Shown here: positions 10,750 to 24,836 of the stretch, piece by piece
Layout of the letters: every line of letters begins with the position of its first letter
How positions within the stretch are numbered: position 1 is the stretch's first letter
DNA from: Tenodera sinensis
Taxonomy: Eukaryota > Arthropoda > Insecta > Mantodea > Mantidae
NCBI GenBank assembly: GCA_030765045.1
Contig: CM060968.1
Span: forward strand, 110,201,404 to 110,265,403
DNA length: 64,000 nt
Reading direction: 5' to 3'
The notes under the pieces: model-generated
The model's input: the letters and a program-made list of their open reading frames with translations, nothing else
Databases searched by the model: none
What the model was told of the DNA's origin: nothing
Translations under genes and position numbers: made by a program

Positions 10750-11810
10750 TCGAAATCTCATGCATTCGAATGCAAGTTCTCGGATACTGTCACTCACTAG
10801 TAGTAGTATTCGCTAATCGAAATTTCATGCATTCGAATGCAAGTTCTCGGATACTGTCACTCACTAGTAGTAGTATTCGCTAATCGAAATCTCATGCATT
10901 CGAATGCAAGTTCTCGGATACTGTCACTCACTAGTAGTAGTATTCGCTAATCGAAATTTCATGCATTCGAATGCAATAATTCTGATACTGTCACTCACTA
11001 GTAGTAGTATTCGCTAATCGAAATTTCATGCATTCGAATGCAATAATTCGGATACTGTCACTCACTCGTAGTAGTATTCGCTAATCGAAATTTCATGCAT
11101 TCGAATGCAAGTTCTCAGGTACTGTCACTCACTAGTAGTAGTATCCGCTAATCGAAATTTCATGCATTCGAATGCAATAATTTGGATACTGTCACTCACT
11201 AGTAGTAGTATTCGCTAATCGAAATTTCATGCATTCGAATGCAATAATTCGGATACTGTCACTCACTAGTAGTAGTATTCGCTAATCGAAATTTCATGCA
11301 TTCGAATGCAATAATTCGGATACTGTCACTCACTAGTAGTAGTATTCGCTAATCGAAATTTCATGCATTCGAATGCAATAATTCGGATACTGTCACTCAC
11401 TCGTAGTAGTATTCGCTAATCGAAATTTCATGCATTCGAATGCAAGTTCACAGGTACTGTCACTCACTAGTAGTAGTATCCGCTAATCGAAATTTCATGC
11501 ATTCGAATGCAATAATTTGGATACTGTCACTCACTAGTAGTAGTATTCGCTAATCGAAATCTCATGCATTCGAATGCAAGTTCTCGGATACTGTCACTCA
11601 CTAGTAGTAGTATTCGCTAATCGAAATTTCATGCATTCGAATGCAATAATTCGGATACTGTCACTCGCTAGTAGTAGTATTCGCTAATCGAAATTTCATG
11701 CATTCGAATGCAATAATTCGGATACTGTCACTCACTACTAGTAGTATTCGCTAATCGAAATTTCATGCATTCGAATGCAATAATTCGGATACTGTCACTC
11801 ACTAGTAGTT
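10750..11810 (+). repeat. Satellite stretch shared with 16.2-17.2 kb and 21.3-22.3 kb
   Basis: Units here carry ATTCTGATAC (10981), CTCACTCGTAG with CTCAGGTACTG, TTCACAGGTACTG (near 11449) and CTCACTACTAG (11731). The same markers return 5432 bp later (16413, 16881, 17163) and again 5098 bp after that, so this is an early member of a block amplified three times. Confidence 0.82.
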
Positions 11811-12482
11811 GTATTCGCTAATCGAAATTTCATGCAATTCGAATGCAATAATTTGGATACTGTCACTCACTAGTAGTAGTATTCCCTAATCGAAATTTCA
11901 TGCATTCGAATGCAATAATTCGGATACTGTCACTCACTAGTAGTAGTATTCGCTAATCGAAATTTCATGCATTCGAATTCAAGTTCTCGGATACTGTCAC
12001 TCACTAGTAGTAGTATCCGCTAATCGAAATTTCATGCATTCGAATGCAATAATTCGGATACTGTCACTCACTAGTAGTAGTATTCGCTAATCGAAATTTC
12101 ATGCAATTCGAATGCAATAATTTGGATACTGTCACTCACTAGTAGTAGTATTCCCTAATCGAAATTTCATGCATTCGAATGCAATAATTCGGATACTGTC
12201 ACTCACTATTAGCAGTATTCGCTAATTGAAATTTCATGCATTCGAATGCAAGTTCTCGGATACTGTCACACACTAGTAGTAGTATTCGCTAATCGAAATC
12301 TCATGCATTCGAATGCAAGTTCTTGGATACTTACCCGTACTAGTAGTAGTATCCGCTAATCGAAATTTCATGCATTCGAATGCAATTATTCGGAAACTGT
12401 CACTCACTAGTAGTAGTGTTCGCTAATCGAAATTTCATGCATTCGATTGCAATAATTCGGATACTGTCACTCACTAGTAGTA
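11811..12482 (+). repeat. 672-bp tandem duplication, unit 1 (10 monomers)
   Basis: The rare string TCTTGGATACTTACCCGT occurs at 12321 and 12993, 672 bp apart. That is ten units plus two bases, from two 68-bp units. The flanking order (the CAATTCG/TTCCC dimer, GAATTCAAG, TATCCGC, a second dimer, CTATTAGCAG, GTCACACAC, GGAAACTG, AGTGTTCGC, CGATTGC) is repeated too. The neighbouring AGTAGTTGTATTC unit is outside the duplicated part. Confidence 0.85.
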
Positions 12483-13148
12483 GTATTCGCTAATCGAAAT
12501 TTCATGCAATTCGAATGCAATAATTTGGATACTGTCACTCACTAGTAGTAGTATTCCCTAATCGAAATTTCATGCATTCGAATGCAATAATTCGGATACT
12601 GTCACTCACTAGTAGTAGTATTCGCTAATCGAAATTTCATGCATTCGAATTCAAGTTCTCGGATACTGTCACTCACTAGTAGTAGTATCCGCTAATCGAA
12701 ATTTCATGCATTCGAATGCAATAATTCGGATACTGTCACTCACTAGTAGTAGTATTCGCTAATCGAAATTTCATGCAATTCGAATGCAATAATTTGGATA
12801 CTGTCACTCACTAGTAGTAGTATTCCCTAATCGAAATTTCATGCATTCGAATGCAATAATTCGGATACTGTCACTCACTATTAGCAGTATTCGCTAATTG
12901 AAATTTCATGCATTCGAATGCAAGTTCTCGGATACTGTCACACACTAGTAGTAGTATTCGCTAATCGAAATCTCATGCATTCGAATGCAAGTTCTTGGAT
13001 ACTTACCCGTACTAGTAGTAGTATCCGCTAATCGAAATTTCATGCATTCGAATGCAATTATTCGGAAACTGTCACTCACTAGTAGTAGTGTTCGCTAATC
13101 GAAATTTCATGCATTCGATTGCAATAATTCGGATACTGTCACTCACTA
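12483..13148 (+). repeat. 672-bp tandem duplication, unit 2
   Basis: Same order of variants as unit 1. It ends where CACTAATAG replaces CACTAGTAG near 13147. The homologous places at 17.2-17.9 kb and 22.3-23.0 kb have only one such unit, so either the duplication arose here after the larger blocks separated, or the copies were made from a single-unit template. Confidence 0.85.
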
Positions 13149-13422
13149 ATAGTAGTATTCGCTAATCGAAATTTCATGCATTCGAATGCAATAATTCGGA
13201 TACTGTCACTCACTAGTAGTAGTATTCGCTAATCGAAATTTCATGCATTCGAATGCAATAATTCGGATACTGTCACTCACTAGTAGTAGTATTCGCTAAT
13301 CGAAATTTCATGCATTCGAATGCAAGTTCTCGGATACTGTCACTCACTAGTAGTAGTATCCGCTAATCGAAATTTCATGCATTCGAATGCAATAATTCGG
13401 ATACTGTCACTCACTAGTAGTA

Positions 13423-16400
13423 GTATTCCCTAATCGAAATCTCATGCATTCGAATGTAAGTTCTCGGATACTGTCACTCACTAGTAGTAGTATTCGCAAA
13501 TCGAAATTTCATGCATTCGAATGCAAGTTTTCGGATACTGTCGCTCACTAGTAGCAGTATTCGCTAATCGAAATTTCATGCATTCGAATGCAAGTTCTCG
13601 GATACTGTCACTCACTAGTAGCAGTATTCGCTAATCGAAATTTCATGCATTCGAATGCAATAATTCGGATACTGTCACTCATTAGTAGTAGTATTCGCTA
13701 ATCGAAATCTCATGCTTTCGATTGCAAGTTCTCGGATACTGTCACTCACTAGTAGTAGTATTCGCTAATCGAAATCTCATGCATTCGAATGCAATAATTC
13801 GGATACTGTCACTCACTAGTAGAAGTATTCGCTAATCGAAATTTCATGCATTCGAATGCAAGGTCTCGGATACTACATCTCACTAGTAGTAGTATTCGCT
13901 AATCGAAATTTCATGCATTTGAATGCAAGTTCTCGGATACTGTCACTCACTAGTAGTAGTATTCGCTAATCGAAATTTCATGCATTCGAATGCAAGTTCT
14001 CGGATACTGTCACTCACTAGTAGCAGTATTCGCTAATCGAAATCTCATGCATTCGAATGCAAGTTCTCGGATACTGTCACTCACTAGTAGTAGTATTCGC
14101 TAATCGAAATCTCATGCATTCGAATGCAAGTTCTCGAAATATTCACTCACTAGTCGTAGTATTCGCTAATCGAAATCTCATGCATTCGAATGCAAGTTCT
14201 CGGATACTGTCACTCACTAGTAGTAGTATTCGCTAATCGAAATTTCATGCATTCGAATGCAATAATTCGGATACTGTCACTCACTAGTAGTAGTATTCGC
14301 TAATCGAAATTTCATGCATTCGAATGCAATAATTCGGATACTGTCACTCACTCGTAGTAGTATTCGCTAATCGAAATTTCATGCATTCGAATGCAAGTTC
14401 ACAGGTACTGTCACTCACTAGTAGTAGTATCCGCTAATCGAAATTTCATGCATTCGCATGCAATAATTTGGATACTGTCACTCACTAGTAGTAGTATTCG
14501 CTAATCGAAATCTCATGCATTCGAATGCAAGTTCTCGGATACTGTCACTCACTAGTAGTAGTATTCGCTAATCGAAATTTCATGCATTCGAATGCAATAA
14601 TTCGGATACTGTCACTCGCTAGTAGTAGTATTCGCTAATCGAAATTTCATGCATTCGAATGCAATAATTCGGATACTGTCACTCACTAGTAGTAGTATTC
14701 GCTAATCGAAATTTCATGCATTCGAATGCAATAATTCGGATACTGTCACTCACTAGTAGTTGTATTCGCTAATCGAAATTTCATGCAATTCGAATGCAAT
14801 AATTTGGATACTGTCACTCACTAGTAGTAGTATTCCCTAATCGAAATTTCATGCATTCGAATGCAATAATTCGGATACTGTCACTCACTAGTAGTAGTAT
14901 TCGCTAATCGAAATTTCATGCATTCGAATTCAAGTTCTCGGATACTGTCACTCACTAGTAGTAGTATCCGCTAATCGAAATTTCATGCATTCGAATGCAA
15001 TAATTCGGATACTGTCACTCACTAGTAGTAGTATTCGCTAATCGAAATTTCATGCAATTCGAATGCAATAATTTGGATACTGTCACTCACTAGTAGTAGT
15101 ATTCCCTAATCGAAATTTCATGCATTCGAATGCAATAATTCGGATACTGTCACTCACTATTAGCAGTATTCGCTAATTGAAATTTCATGCATTCGAATGC
15201 AAGTTCTCGGATACTGTCACACACTAGTAGTAGTATTCGCTAATCGAAATCTCATGCATTCGAATGCAAGTTCTCGGATACTTACCCTTACTAGTAGTAG
15301 TATCCGCTAATCGAAATTTCATGCATTCGAATGCAATTATTCGGAAACTGTCACTCACTAGTAGTAGTGTTCGCTAATCGAAATTTCATGCATTCGATTG
15401 CAATAATTCGGATACTGTCACTCACTAATAGTAGTATTCGCTAATCGAAATTTCATGCATTCGAATGCAATAATTCGGATACTGTCACTCACTAGTAGTA
15501 GTATTCGCTAATCGAAATTTCATGCATTCGAATGCAATAATTCGGATACTGTCACTCACTAGTAGTAGTATTCGCTAATCGAAATTTCATGCATTCGAAT
15601 GCAAGTTCTCGGATACTGTCACTCACTAGTAGTAGTATCCGCTAATCGAAATTTCATGCATTCGAATGCAATAATTCGGATACTGTCACTCACTAGTAGT
15701 AGTATTCGCTAATCGAAATTTCATGCATTCGAATGCAATAATTTGGATACTGTCACTCACTAGTAGTAGTATTCGCTAATCGAAATTTCATGCATTCGAA
15801 TGCAATAATTCGGATACTGTCACTCACTAGTAGTAGTATTCGCTAATCGAAATCTCATGCATTCGAATGCAAGTTCTCGGATACTGTCACTCACTAGTAG
15901 AAGTATTCGCTAATCGAAATTTCATGCATTCGAATGCAAATTCTCGGATACTACCACTCACTGGTAGTAGTATTCGCTAATCGAAATTTCATGCATTTGA
16001 ATGCAAGTTCTCGGATACTGTCACTCACTAGTAGTCGTATTCGCTAATCGAAATTTCATGCATTCCAATGCAAGTTCTCGGATACTGTCAGTCACTAGTA
16101 GTAGTATTCGCTAATCGAAATCTCATGCATTCGAATGCAAGTTCTCGGATACTGTCACTCACTAGTAGTAGTATTCGCTAATCGAAATCTCATGCATTCG
16201 AATGCAAGTTCTCGGATACTGTCACTCACTAGTAGTAGTATTCGCTAATCGAAATTTCATGCATTCGAATGCAAGTTCTCGGATACTGTCACTCACTAGT
16301 AGTAGTATTCGCTAATCGAAATCTCATGCATTCGAATGCAAGTTCTCGGATACTGTCACTCACTAGTAGTAGTATTCGCTAATCGAAATTTCATGCATTC

Positions 16401-17892
16401 GAATGCAATAATTCTGATACTGTCACTCACTAGTAGTAGTATTCGCTAATCGAAATTTCATGCATTCGAATGCAATAATTCGGATACTGTCACTCACTCG
16501 TAGTAGTATTCGCTAATCGAAATTTCATGCATTCGAATGCAAGTTCTCAGGTACTGTCACTCACTAGTAGTAGTATCCGCTAATCGAAATTTCATGCATT
16601 CGAATGCAATAATTTGGATACTGTCACTCACTAGTAGTAGTATTCGCTAATCGAAATTTCATGCATTCGAATGCAATAATTCGGATACTGTCACTCACTA
16701 GTAGTAGTATTCGCTAATCGAAATTTCATGCATTCGAATGCAATAATTCGGATACTGTCACTCACTAGTAGTAGTATTCGCTAATCGAAATTTCATGCAT
16801 TCGAATGCAATAATTCGGATACTGTCACTCACTCGTAGTAGTATTCGCTAATCGAAATTTCATGCATTCGAATGCAAGTTCACAGGTACTGTCACTCACT
16901 AGTAGTAGTATCCGCTAATCGAAATTTCATGCATTCGAATGCAATAATTTGGATACTGTCACTCACTAGTAGTAGTATTCGCTAATCGAAATCTCATGCA
17001 TTCGAATGCAAGTTCTCGGATACTGTCACTCACTAGTAGTAGTATTCGCTAATCGAAATTTCATGCATTCGAATGCAATAATTCGGATACTGTCACTCGC
17101 TAGTAGTAGTATTCGCTAATCGAAATTTCATGCATTCGAATGCAATAATTCGGATACTGTCACTCACTACTAGTAGTATTCGCTAATCGAAATTTCATGC
17201 ATTCGAATGCAATAATTCGGATACTGTCACTCACTAGTAGTTGTATTCGCTAATCGAAATTTCATGCAATTCGAATGCAATAATTTGGATACTGTCACTC
17301 ACTAGTAGTAGTATTCCCTAATCGAAATTTCATGCATTCGAATGCAATAATTCGGATACTGTCACTCACTAGTAGTAGTATTCGCTAATCGAAATTTCAT
17401 GCATTCGAATTCAAGTTCTCGGATACTGTCACTCACTAGTAGTAGTATCCGCTAATCGAAATTTCATGCATTCGAATGCAATAATTCGGATACTGTCACT
17501 CACTAGTAGTAGTATTCGCTAATCGAAATTTCATGCAATTCGAATGCAATAATTTGGATACTGTCACTCACTAGTAGTAGTATTCCCTAATCGAAATTTC
17601 ATGCATTCGAATGCAATAATTCGGATACTGTCACTCACTATTAGCAGTATTCGCTAATTGAAATTTCATGCATTCGAATGCAAGTTCTCGGATACTGTCA
17701 CACACTAGTAGTAGTATTCGCTAATCGAAATCTCATGCATTCGAATGCAAGTTCTTGGATACTTACCCGTACTAGTAGTAGTATCCGCTAATCGAAATTT
17801 CATGCATTCGAATGCAATTATTCGGAAACTGTCACTCACTAGTAGTAGTGTTCGCTAATCGAAATTTCATGCATTCGATTGCAATAATTCGG
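13423..17892 (+). repeat. Copy of 7991-12460 at +5432 bp (81 monomers)
   Basis: Markers keep a constant offset of 5432: TTCCCTAATCG with GAATGTAAG (7993/13425 region), CTACATCTC (8441/13873), CTCGAAAT (8701/14133), CTACCAC (10519/15951), ATTCTGATAC, TTCACAGG (11449/16881), CTCACTACTAG (11731/17163) and TCTTGGATACTTACCCGT (12321/17753). The left junction near 13.42 kb is visible because the TTCCC unit here is not preceded by its usual 68-bp partner. From about 13.14 kb to 13.42 kb the sequence matches 17.90-18.18 kb at +4760, the same offset less the 672-bp duplication. Confidence 0.82.
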
Positions 17893-19738
17893 ATACTGTC
17901 ACTCACTAATAGTAGTATTCGCTAATCGAAATTTCATGCATTCGAATGCAATAATTCGGATACTGTCACTCACTAGTAGTAGTATTCGCTAATCGAAATT
18001 TCATGCATTCGAATGCAATAATTCGGATACTGTCACTCACTAGTAGTAGTATTCGCTAATCGAAATTTCATGCATTCGAATGCAAGTTCTCGGATACTGT
18101 CACTCACTAGTAGTAGTATCCGCTAATCGAAATTTCATGCATTCGAATGCAATAATTCGGATACTGTCACTCACTAGTAGTAGTATTCGCTAATCGAAAT
18201 TTCATGCATTCGAATGCAATAATTTGGATACTGTCACTCACTAGTAGTAGTATTCGCTAATCGAAATTTCATGCATTCGAATGCAATAATTCGGATACTG
18301 TCACTCACTAGTAGTAGTATTCGCTAATCGAAATCTCATGCATTCGAATGCAAGTTCTCGGATACTGTCACTCACTAGTAGAAGTATTCGCTAATCGAAA
18401 TTTCATGCATTTGAATGCAAATTCTCGGATACTACCACTCACTGGTAGTAGTATTCGCTAATCGAAATTTCATGCATTTGAATGCAAGTTCTCGGATACT
18501 GTCACTCACTAGTAGTCGTATTCGCTAATCGAAATTTCATGCATTCCAATGCAAGTTCTCGGATACTGTCAGTCACTAGTAGTAGTATTCGCTAATCGAA
18601 ATCTCATGCATTCGAATGCAAGTTCTCGGATACTGTCACTCACTAGTAGTAGTATTCGCTAATCGAAATCTCATGCATTCGAATGCAAGTTCTCGGATAC
18701 TGTCACTCACTAGTAGTAGTATTCGCTAATCGAAATTTCATGCATTCGAATGCAAGTTCTCGGATACTGTCACTCACTAGTAGTAGTATTCGCTAATCGA
18801 AATCTCATGCATTCGAATGCAAGTTCTCGGATACTGTCACTCACTAGTAGTAGTATTCGCTAATCGAAATTTCATGCATTCGAATGCAATAATTCTGATA
18901 CTGTCACTCACTAGTAGTAGTATTCGCTAATCGAAATTTCATGCATTCGAATGCAATAATTCGGATACTGTCACTCACTCGTAGTAGTATTCGCTAATCG
19001 AAATTTCATGCATTCGAATGCAAGTTCTCAGGTACTGTCACTCACTAGTAGTAGTATCCGCTAATCGAAATTTCATGCATTCGAATGCAATAATTTGGAT
19101 ACTGTCACTCACTAGTAGTAGTATTCGCTAATCGAAATCTCATGCATTCGAATGCAAGTTCTCGGACACTGTCACTCACTAGTAGTAGTATTGACTAATC
19201 GAAATTTCATGCATTCGAATGCAATAATTCGGATACTGTCACTCACTAGTAGTAGTATTCGTTAATCGAAATTTCATGCAATTCTAATGCAATAATTTGG
19301 ATACTGTCACTCACTAGTAGTAGTATTCCCTAATCGAAATTTCATGCATTCGAATTCAAGTTCTCGGATACTGTCACTCACTAGTAGTAGTATCCGCTAA
19401 TCAAAATTTCATGCATTCGAATGCAATAATTCGGATACTGTCACTCACTAGTAGTAGTATTCGCTAATCGAAATTTCATGCAATTCTAATGCAATAATTT
19501 GGATACTGTCACTCACTAGTAGTAGTATTCCCTAATCGAAATTTCATGCATTCGAATGCAATAATTCGGATACTGTCACTCACTAGTAGTAGTATTCGCT
19601 AATCGAAATTTCATGCATTCGAATTCAAGTTCTCGGATACTGTCACTCACTAGTAGTAGTATCCGCTAATCGAAATTTCATGCATTCGAATGCAATAATT
19701 CGGATACTGTCACTCACTAGTAGTAGTATTCGCTAATC
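14641..19738 (+). repeat. 5098-bp tandem duplication, copy 1 (76 monomers)
   Basis: Markers repeat at exactly +5098: AGTTGTATTC (14753/19851), CTACCAC (15951/21049 and 18432/23530), TTCACAGG (16881/21979), TTGACTAATC (19191/24289) and TACCCTTACT. Each copy contains two CTACCAC markers, so it is itself a two-part unit of 37 and 39 marker-to-marker monomers. This copy overlaps the block that matches 7991-12460, which shows two rounds of duplication. Confidence 0.87.
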
Positions 19739-22700
19739 GAGATCTCATGCATTCGAATGCAATAATTCGGATACTGTCACTCACTAGTAGTAGTATTCGC
19801 TAATCGAAATTTCATGCATTCGAATGCAATAATTCGGATACTGTCACTCACTAGTAGTTGTATTCGCTAATCGAAATTTCATGCAATTCGAATGCAATAA
19901 TTTGGATACTGTCACTCACTAGTAGTAGTATTCCCTAATCGAAATTTCATGCATTCGAATGCAATAATTCGGATACTGTCACTCACTAGTAGTAGTATTC
20001 GCTAATCGAAATTTCATGCATTCGAATTCAAGTTCTCGGATACTGTCACTCACTAGTAGTAGTATCCGCTAATCGAAATTTCATGCATTCGAATGCAATA
20101 ATTCGGATACTGTCACTCACTAGTAGTAGTATTCGCTAATCGAAATTTCATGCAATTCGAATGCAATAATTTGGATACTGTCACTCACTAGTAGTAGTAT
20201 TCCCTAATCGAAATTTCATGCATTCGAATGCAATAATTCGGATACTGTCACTCACTATTAGCAGTATTCGCTAATTGAAATTTCATGCATTCGAATGCAA
20301 GTTCTCGGATACTGTCACACACTAGTAGTAGTATTCGCTAATCGAAATCTCATGCATTCGAATGCAAGTTCTCGGATACTTACCCTTACTAGTAGTAGTA
20401 TCCGCTAATCGAAATTTCATGCATTCGAATGCAATTATTCGGAAACTGTCACTCACTAGTAGTAGTGTTCGCTAATCGAAATTTCATGCATTCGATTGCA
20501 ATAATTCGGATACTGTCACTCACTAATAGTAGTATTCGCTAATCGAAATTTCATGCATTCGAATGCAATAATTCGGATACTGTCACTCACTAGTAGTAGT
20601 ATTCGCTAATCGAAATTTCATGCATTCGAATGCAATAATTCGGATACTGTCACTCACTAGTAGTAGTATTCGCTAATCGAAATTTCATGCATTCGAATGC
20701 AAGTTCTCGGATACTGTCACTCACTAGTAGTAGTATCCGCTAATCGAAATTTCATGCATTCGAATGCAATAATTCGGATACTGTCACTCACTAGTAGTAG
20801 TATTCGCTAATCGAAATTTCATGCATTCGAATGCAATAATTTGGATACTGTCACTCACTAGTAGTAGTATTCGCTAATCGAAATTTCATGCATTCGAATG
20901 CAATAATTCGGATACTGTCACTCACTAGTAGTAGTATTCGCTAATCGAAATCTCATGCATTCGAATGCAAGTTCTCGGATACTGTCACTCACTAGTAGAA
21001 GTATTCGCTAATCGAAATTTCATGCATTCGAATGCAAATTCTCGGATACTACCACTCACTGGTAGTAGTATTCGCTAATCGAAATTTCATGCATTTGAAT
21101 GCAAGTTCTCGGATACTGTCACTCACTAGTAGTCGTATTCGCTAATCGAAATTTCATGCATTCCAATGCAAGTTCTCGGATACTGTCAGTCACTAGTAGT
21201 AGTATTCGCTAATCGAAATCTCATGCATTCGAATGCAAGTTCTCGGATACTGTCACTCACTAGTAGTAGTATTCGCTAATCGAAATCTCATGCATTCGAA
21301 TGCAAGTTCTCGGATACTGTCACTCACTAGTAGTAGTATTCGCTAATCGAAATTTCATGCATTCGAATGCAAGTTCTCGGATACTGTCACTCACTAGTAG
21401 TAGTATTCGCTAATCGAAATCTCATGCATTCGAATGCAAGTTCTCGGATACTGTCACTCACTAGTAGTAGTATTCGCTAATCGAAATTTCATGCATTCGA
21501 ATGCAATAATTCTGATACTGTCACTCACTAGTAGTAGTATTCGCTAATCGAAATTTCATGCATTCGAATGCAATAATTCGGATACTGTCACTCACTCGTA
21601 GTAGTATTCGCTAATCGAAATTTCATGCATTCGAATGCAAGTTCTCAGGTACTGTCACTCACTAGTAGTAGTATCCGCTAATCGAAATTTCATGCATTCG
21701 AATGCAATAATTTGGATACTGTCACTCACTAGTAGTAGTATTCGCTAATCGAAATTTCATGCATTCGAATGCAATAATTCGGATACTGTCACTCACTAGT
21801 AGTAGTATTCGCTAATCGAAATTTCATGCATTCGAATGCAATAATTCGGATACTGTCACTCACTAGTAGTAGTATTCGCTAATCGAAATTTCATGCATTC
21901 GAATGCAATAATTCGGATACTGTCACTCACTCGTAGTAGTATTCGCTAATCGAAATTTCATGCATTCGAATGCAAGTTCACAGGTACTGTCACTCACTAG
22001 TAGTAGTATCCGCTAATCGAAATTTCATGCATTCGAATGCAATAATTTGGATACTGTCACTCACTAGTAGTAGTATTCGCTAATCGAAATCTCATGCATT
22101 CGAATGCAAGTTCTCGGATACTGTCACTCACTAGTAGTAGTATTCGCTAATCGAAATTTCATGCATTCGAATGCAATAATTCGGATACTGTCACTCGCTA
22201 GTAGTAGTATTCGCTAATCGAAATTTCATGCATTCGAATGCAATAATTCGGATACTGTCACTCACTACTAGTAGTATTCGCTAATCGAAATTTCATGCAT
22301 TCGAATGCAATAATTCGGATACTGTCACTCACTAGTAGTTGTATTCGCTAATCGAAATTTCATGCAATTCGAATGCAATAATTTGGATACTGTCACTCAC
22401 TAGTAGTAGTATTCCCTAATCGAAATTTCATGCATTCGAATGCAATAATTCGGATACTGTCACTCACTAGTAGTAGTATTCGCTAATCGAAATTTCATGC
22501 ATTCGAATTCAAGTTCTCGGATACTGTCACTCACTAGTAGTAGTATCCGCTAATCGAAATTTCATGCATTCGAATGCAATAATTCGGATACTGTCACTCA
22601 CTAGTAGTAGTATTCGCTAATCGAAATTTCATGCAATTCGAATGCAATAATTTGGATACTGTCACTCACTAGTAGTAGTATTCCCTAATCGAAATTTCAT

Positions 22701-24836
22701 GCATTCGAATGCAATAATTCGGATACTGTCACTCACTATTAGCAGTATTCGCTAATTGAAATTTCATGCATTCGAATGCAAGTTCTCGGATACTGTCACA
22801 CACTAGTAGTAGTATTCGCTAATCGAAATCTCATGCATTCGAATGCAAGTTCTTGGATACTTACCCGTACTAGTAGTAGTATCCGCTAATCGAAATTTCA
22901 TGCATTCGAATGCAATTATTCGGAAACTGTCACTCACTAGTAGTAGTGTTCGCTAATCGAAATTTCATGCATTCGATTGCAATAATTCGGATACTGTCAC
23001 TCACTAATAGTAGTATTCGCTAATCGAAATTTCATGCATTCGAATGCAATAATTCGGATACTGTCACTCACTAGTAGTAGTATTCGCTAATCGAAATTTC
23101 ATGCATTCGAATGCAATAATTCGGATACTGTCACTCACTAGTAGTAGTATTCGCTAATCGAAATTTCATGCATTCGAATGCAAGTTCTCGGATACTGTCA
23201 CTCACTAGTAGTAGTATCCGCTAATCGAAATTTCATGCATTCGAATGCAATAATTCGGATACTGTCACTCACTAGTAGTAGTATTCGCTAATCGAAATTT
23301 CATGCATTCGAATGCAATAATTTGGATACTGTCACTCACTAGTAGTAGTATTCGCTAATCGAAATTTCATGCATTCGAATGCAATAATTCGGATACTGTC
23401 ACTCACTAGTAGTAGTATTCGCTAATCGAAATCTCATGCATTCGAATGCAAGTTCTCGGATACTGTCACTCACTAGTAGAAGTATTCGCTAATCGAAATT
23501 TCATGCATTTGAATGCAAATTCTCGGATACTACCACTCACTGGTAGTAGTATTCGCTAATCGAAATTTCATGCATTTGAATGCAAGTTCTCGGATACTGT
23601 CACTCACTAGTAGTCGTATTCGCTAATCGAAATTTCATGCATTCCAATGCAAGTTCTCGGATACTGTCAGTCACTAGTAGTAGTATTCGCTAATCGAAAT
23701 CTCATGCATTCGAATGCAAGTTCTCGGATACTGTCACTCACTAGTAGTAGTATTCGCTAATCGAAATCTCATGCATTCGAATGCAAGTTCTCGGATACTG
23801 TCACTCACTAGTAGTAGTATTCGCTAATCGAAATTTCATGCATTCGAATGCAAGTTCTCGGATACTGTCACTCACTAGTAGTAGTATTCGCTAATCGAAA
23901 TCTCATGCATTCGAATGCAAGTTCTCGGATACTGTCACTCACTAGTAGTAGTATTCGCTAATCGAAATTTCATGCATTCGAATGCAATAATTCTGATACT
24001 GTCACTCACTAGTAGTAGTATTCGCTAATCGAAATTTCATGCATTCGAATGCAATAATTCGGATACTGTCACTCACTCGTAGTAGTATTCGCTAATCGAA
24101 ATTTCATGCATTCGAATGCAAGTTCTCAGGTACTGTCACTCACTAGTAGTAGTATCCGCTAATCGAAATTTCATGCATTCGAATGCAATAATTTGGATAC
24201 TGTCACTCACTAGTAGTAGTATTCGCTAATCGAAATCTCATGCATTCGAATGCAAGTTCTCGGACACTGTCACTCACTAGTAGTAGTATTGACTAATCGA
24301 AATTTCATGCATTCGAATGCAATAATTCGGATACTGTCACTCACTAGTAGTAGTATTCGTTAATCGAAATTTCATGCAATTCTAATGCAATAATTTGGAT
24401 ACTGTCACTCACTAGTAGTAGTATTCCCTAATCGAAATTTCATGCATTCGAATTCAAGTTCTCGGATACTGTCACTCACTAGTAGTAGTATCCGCTAATC
24501 AAAATTTCATGCATTCGAATGCAATAATTCGGATACTGTCACTCACTAGTAGTAGTATTCGCTAATCGAAATTTCATGCAATTCTAATGCAATAATTTGG
24601 ATACTGTCACTCACTAGTAGTAGTATTCCCTAATCGAAATTTCATGCATTCGAATGCAATAATTCGGATACTGTCACTCACTAGTAGTAGTATTCGCTAA
24701 TCGAAATTTCATGCATTCGAATTCAAGTTCTCGGATACTGTCACTCACTAGTAGTAGTATCCGCTAATCGAAATTTCATGCATTCGAATGCAATAATTCG
24801 GATACTGTCACTCACTAGTAGTAGTATTCGCTAATC
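19739..24836 (+). repeat. 5098-bp tandem duplication, copy 2
   Basis: This begins inside a unit with GAGATCTC and TAAT (near 19739), which looks like the junction monomer. It ends at another GAGATCTC unit near 24836, where GAATGTCATAATTCGG replaces the ordinary sequence. Reading shows few or no differences from copy 1. Confidence 0.87.
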
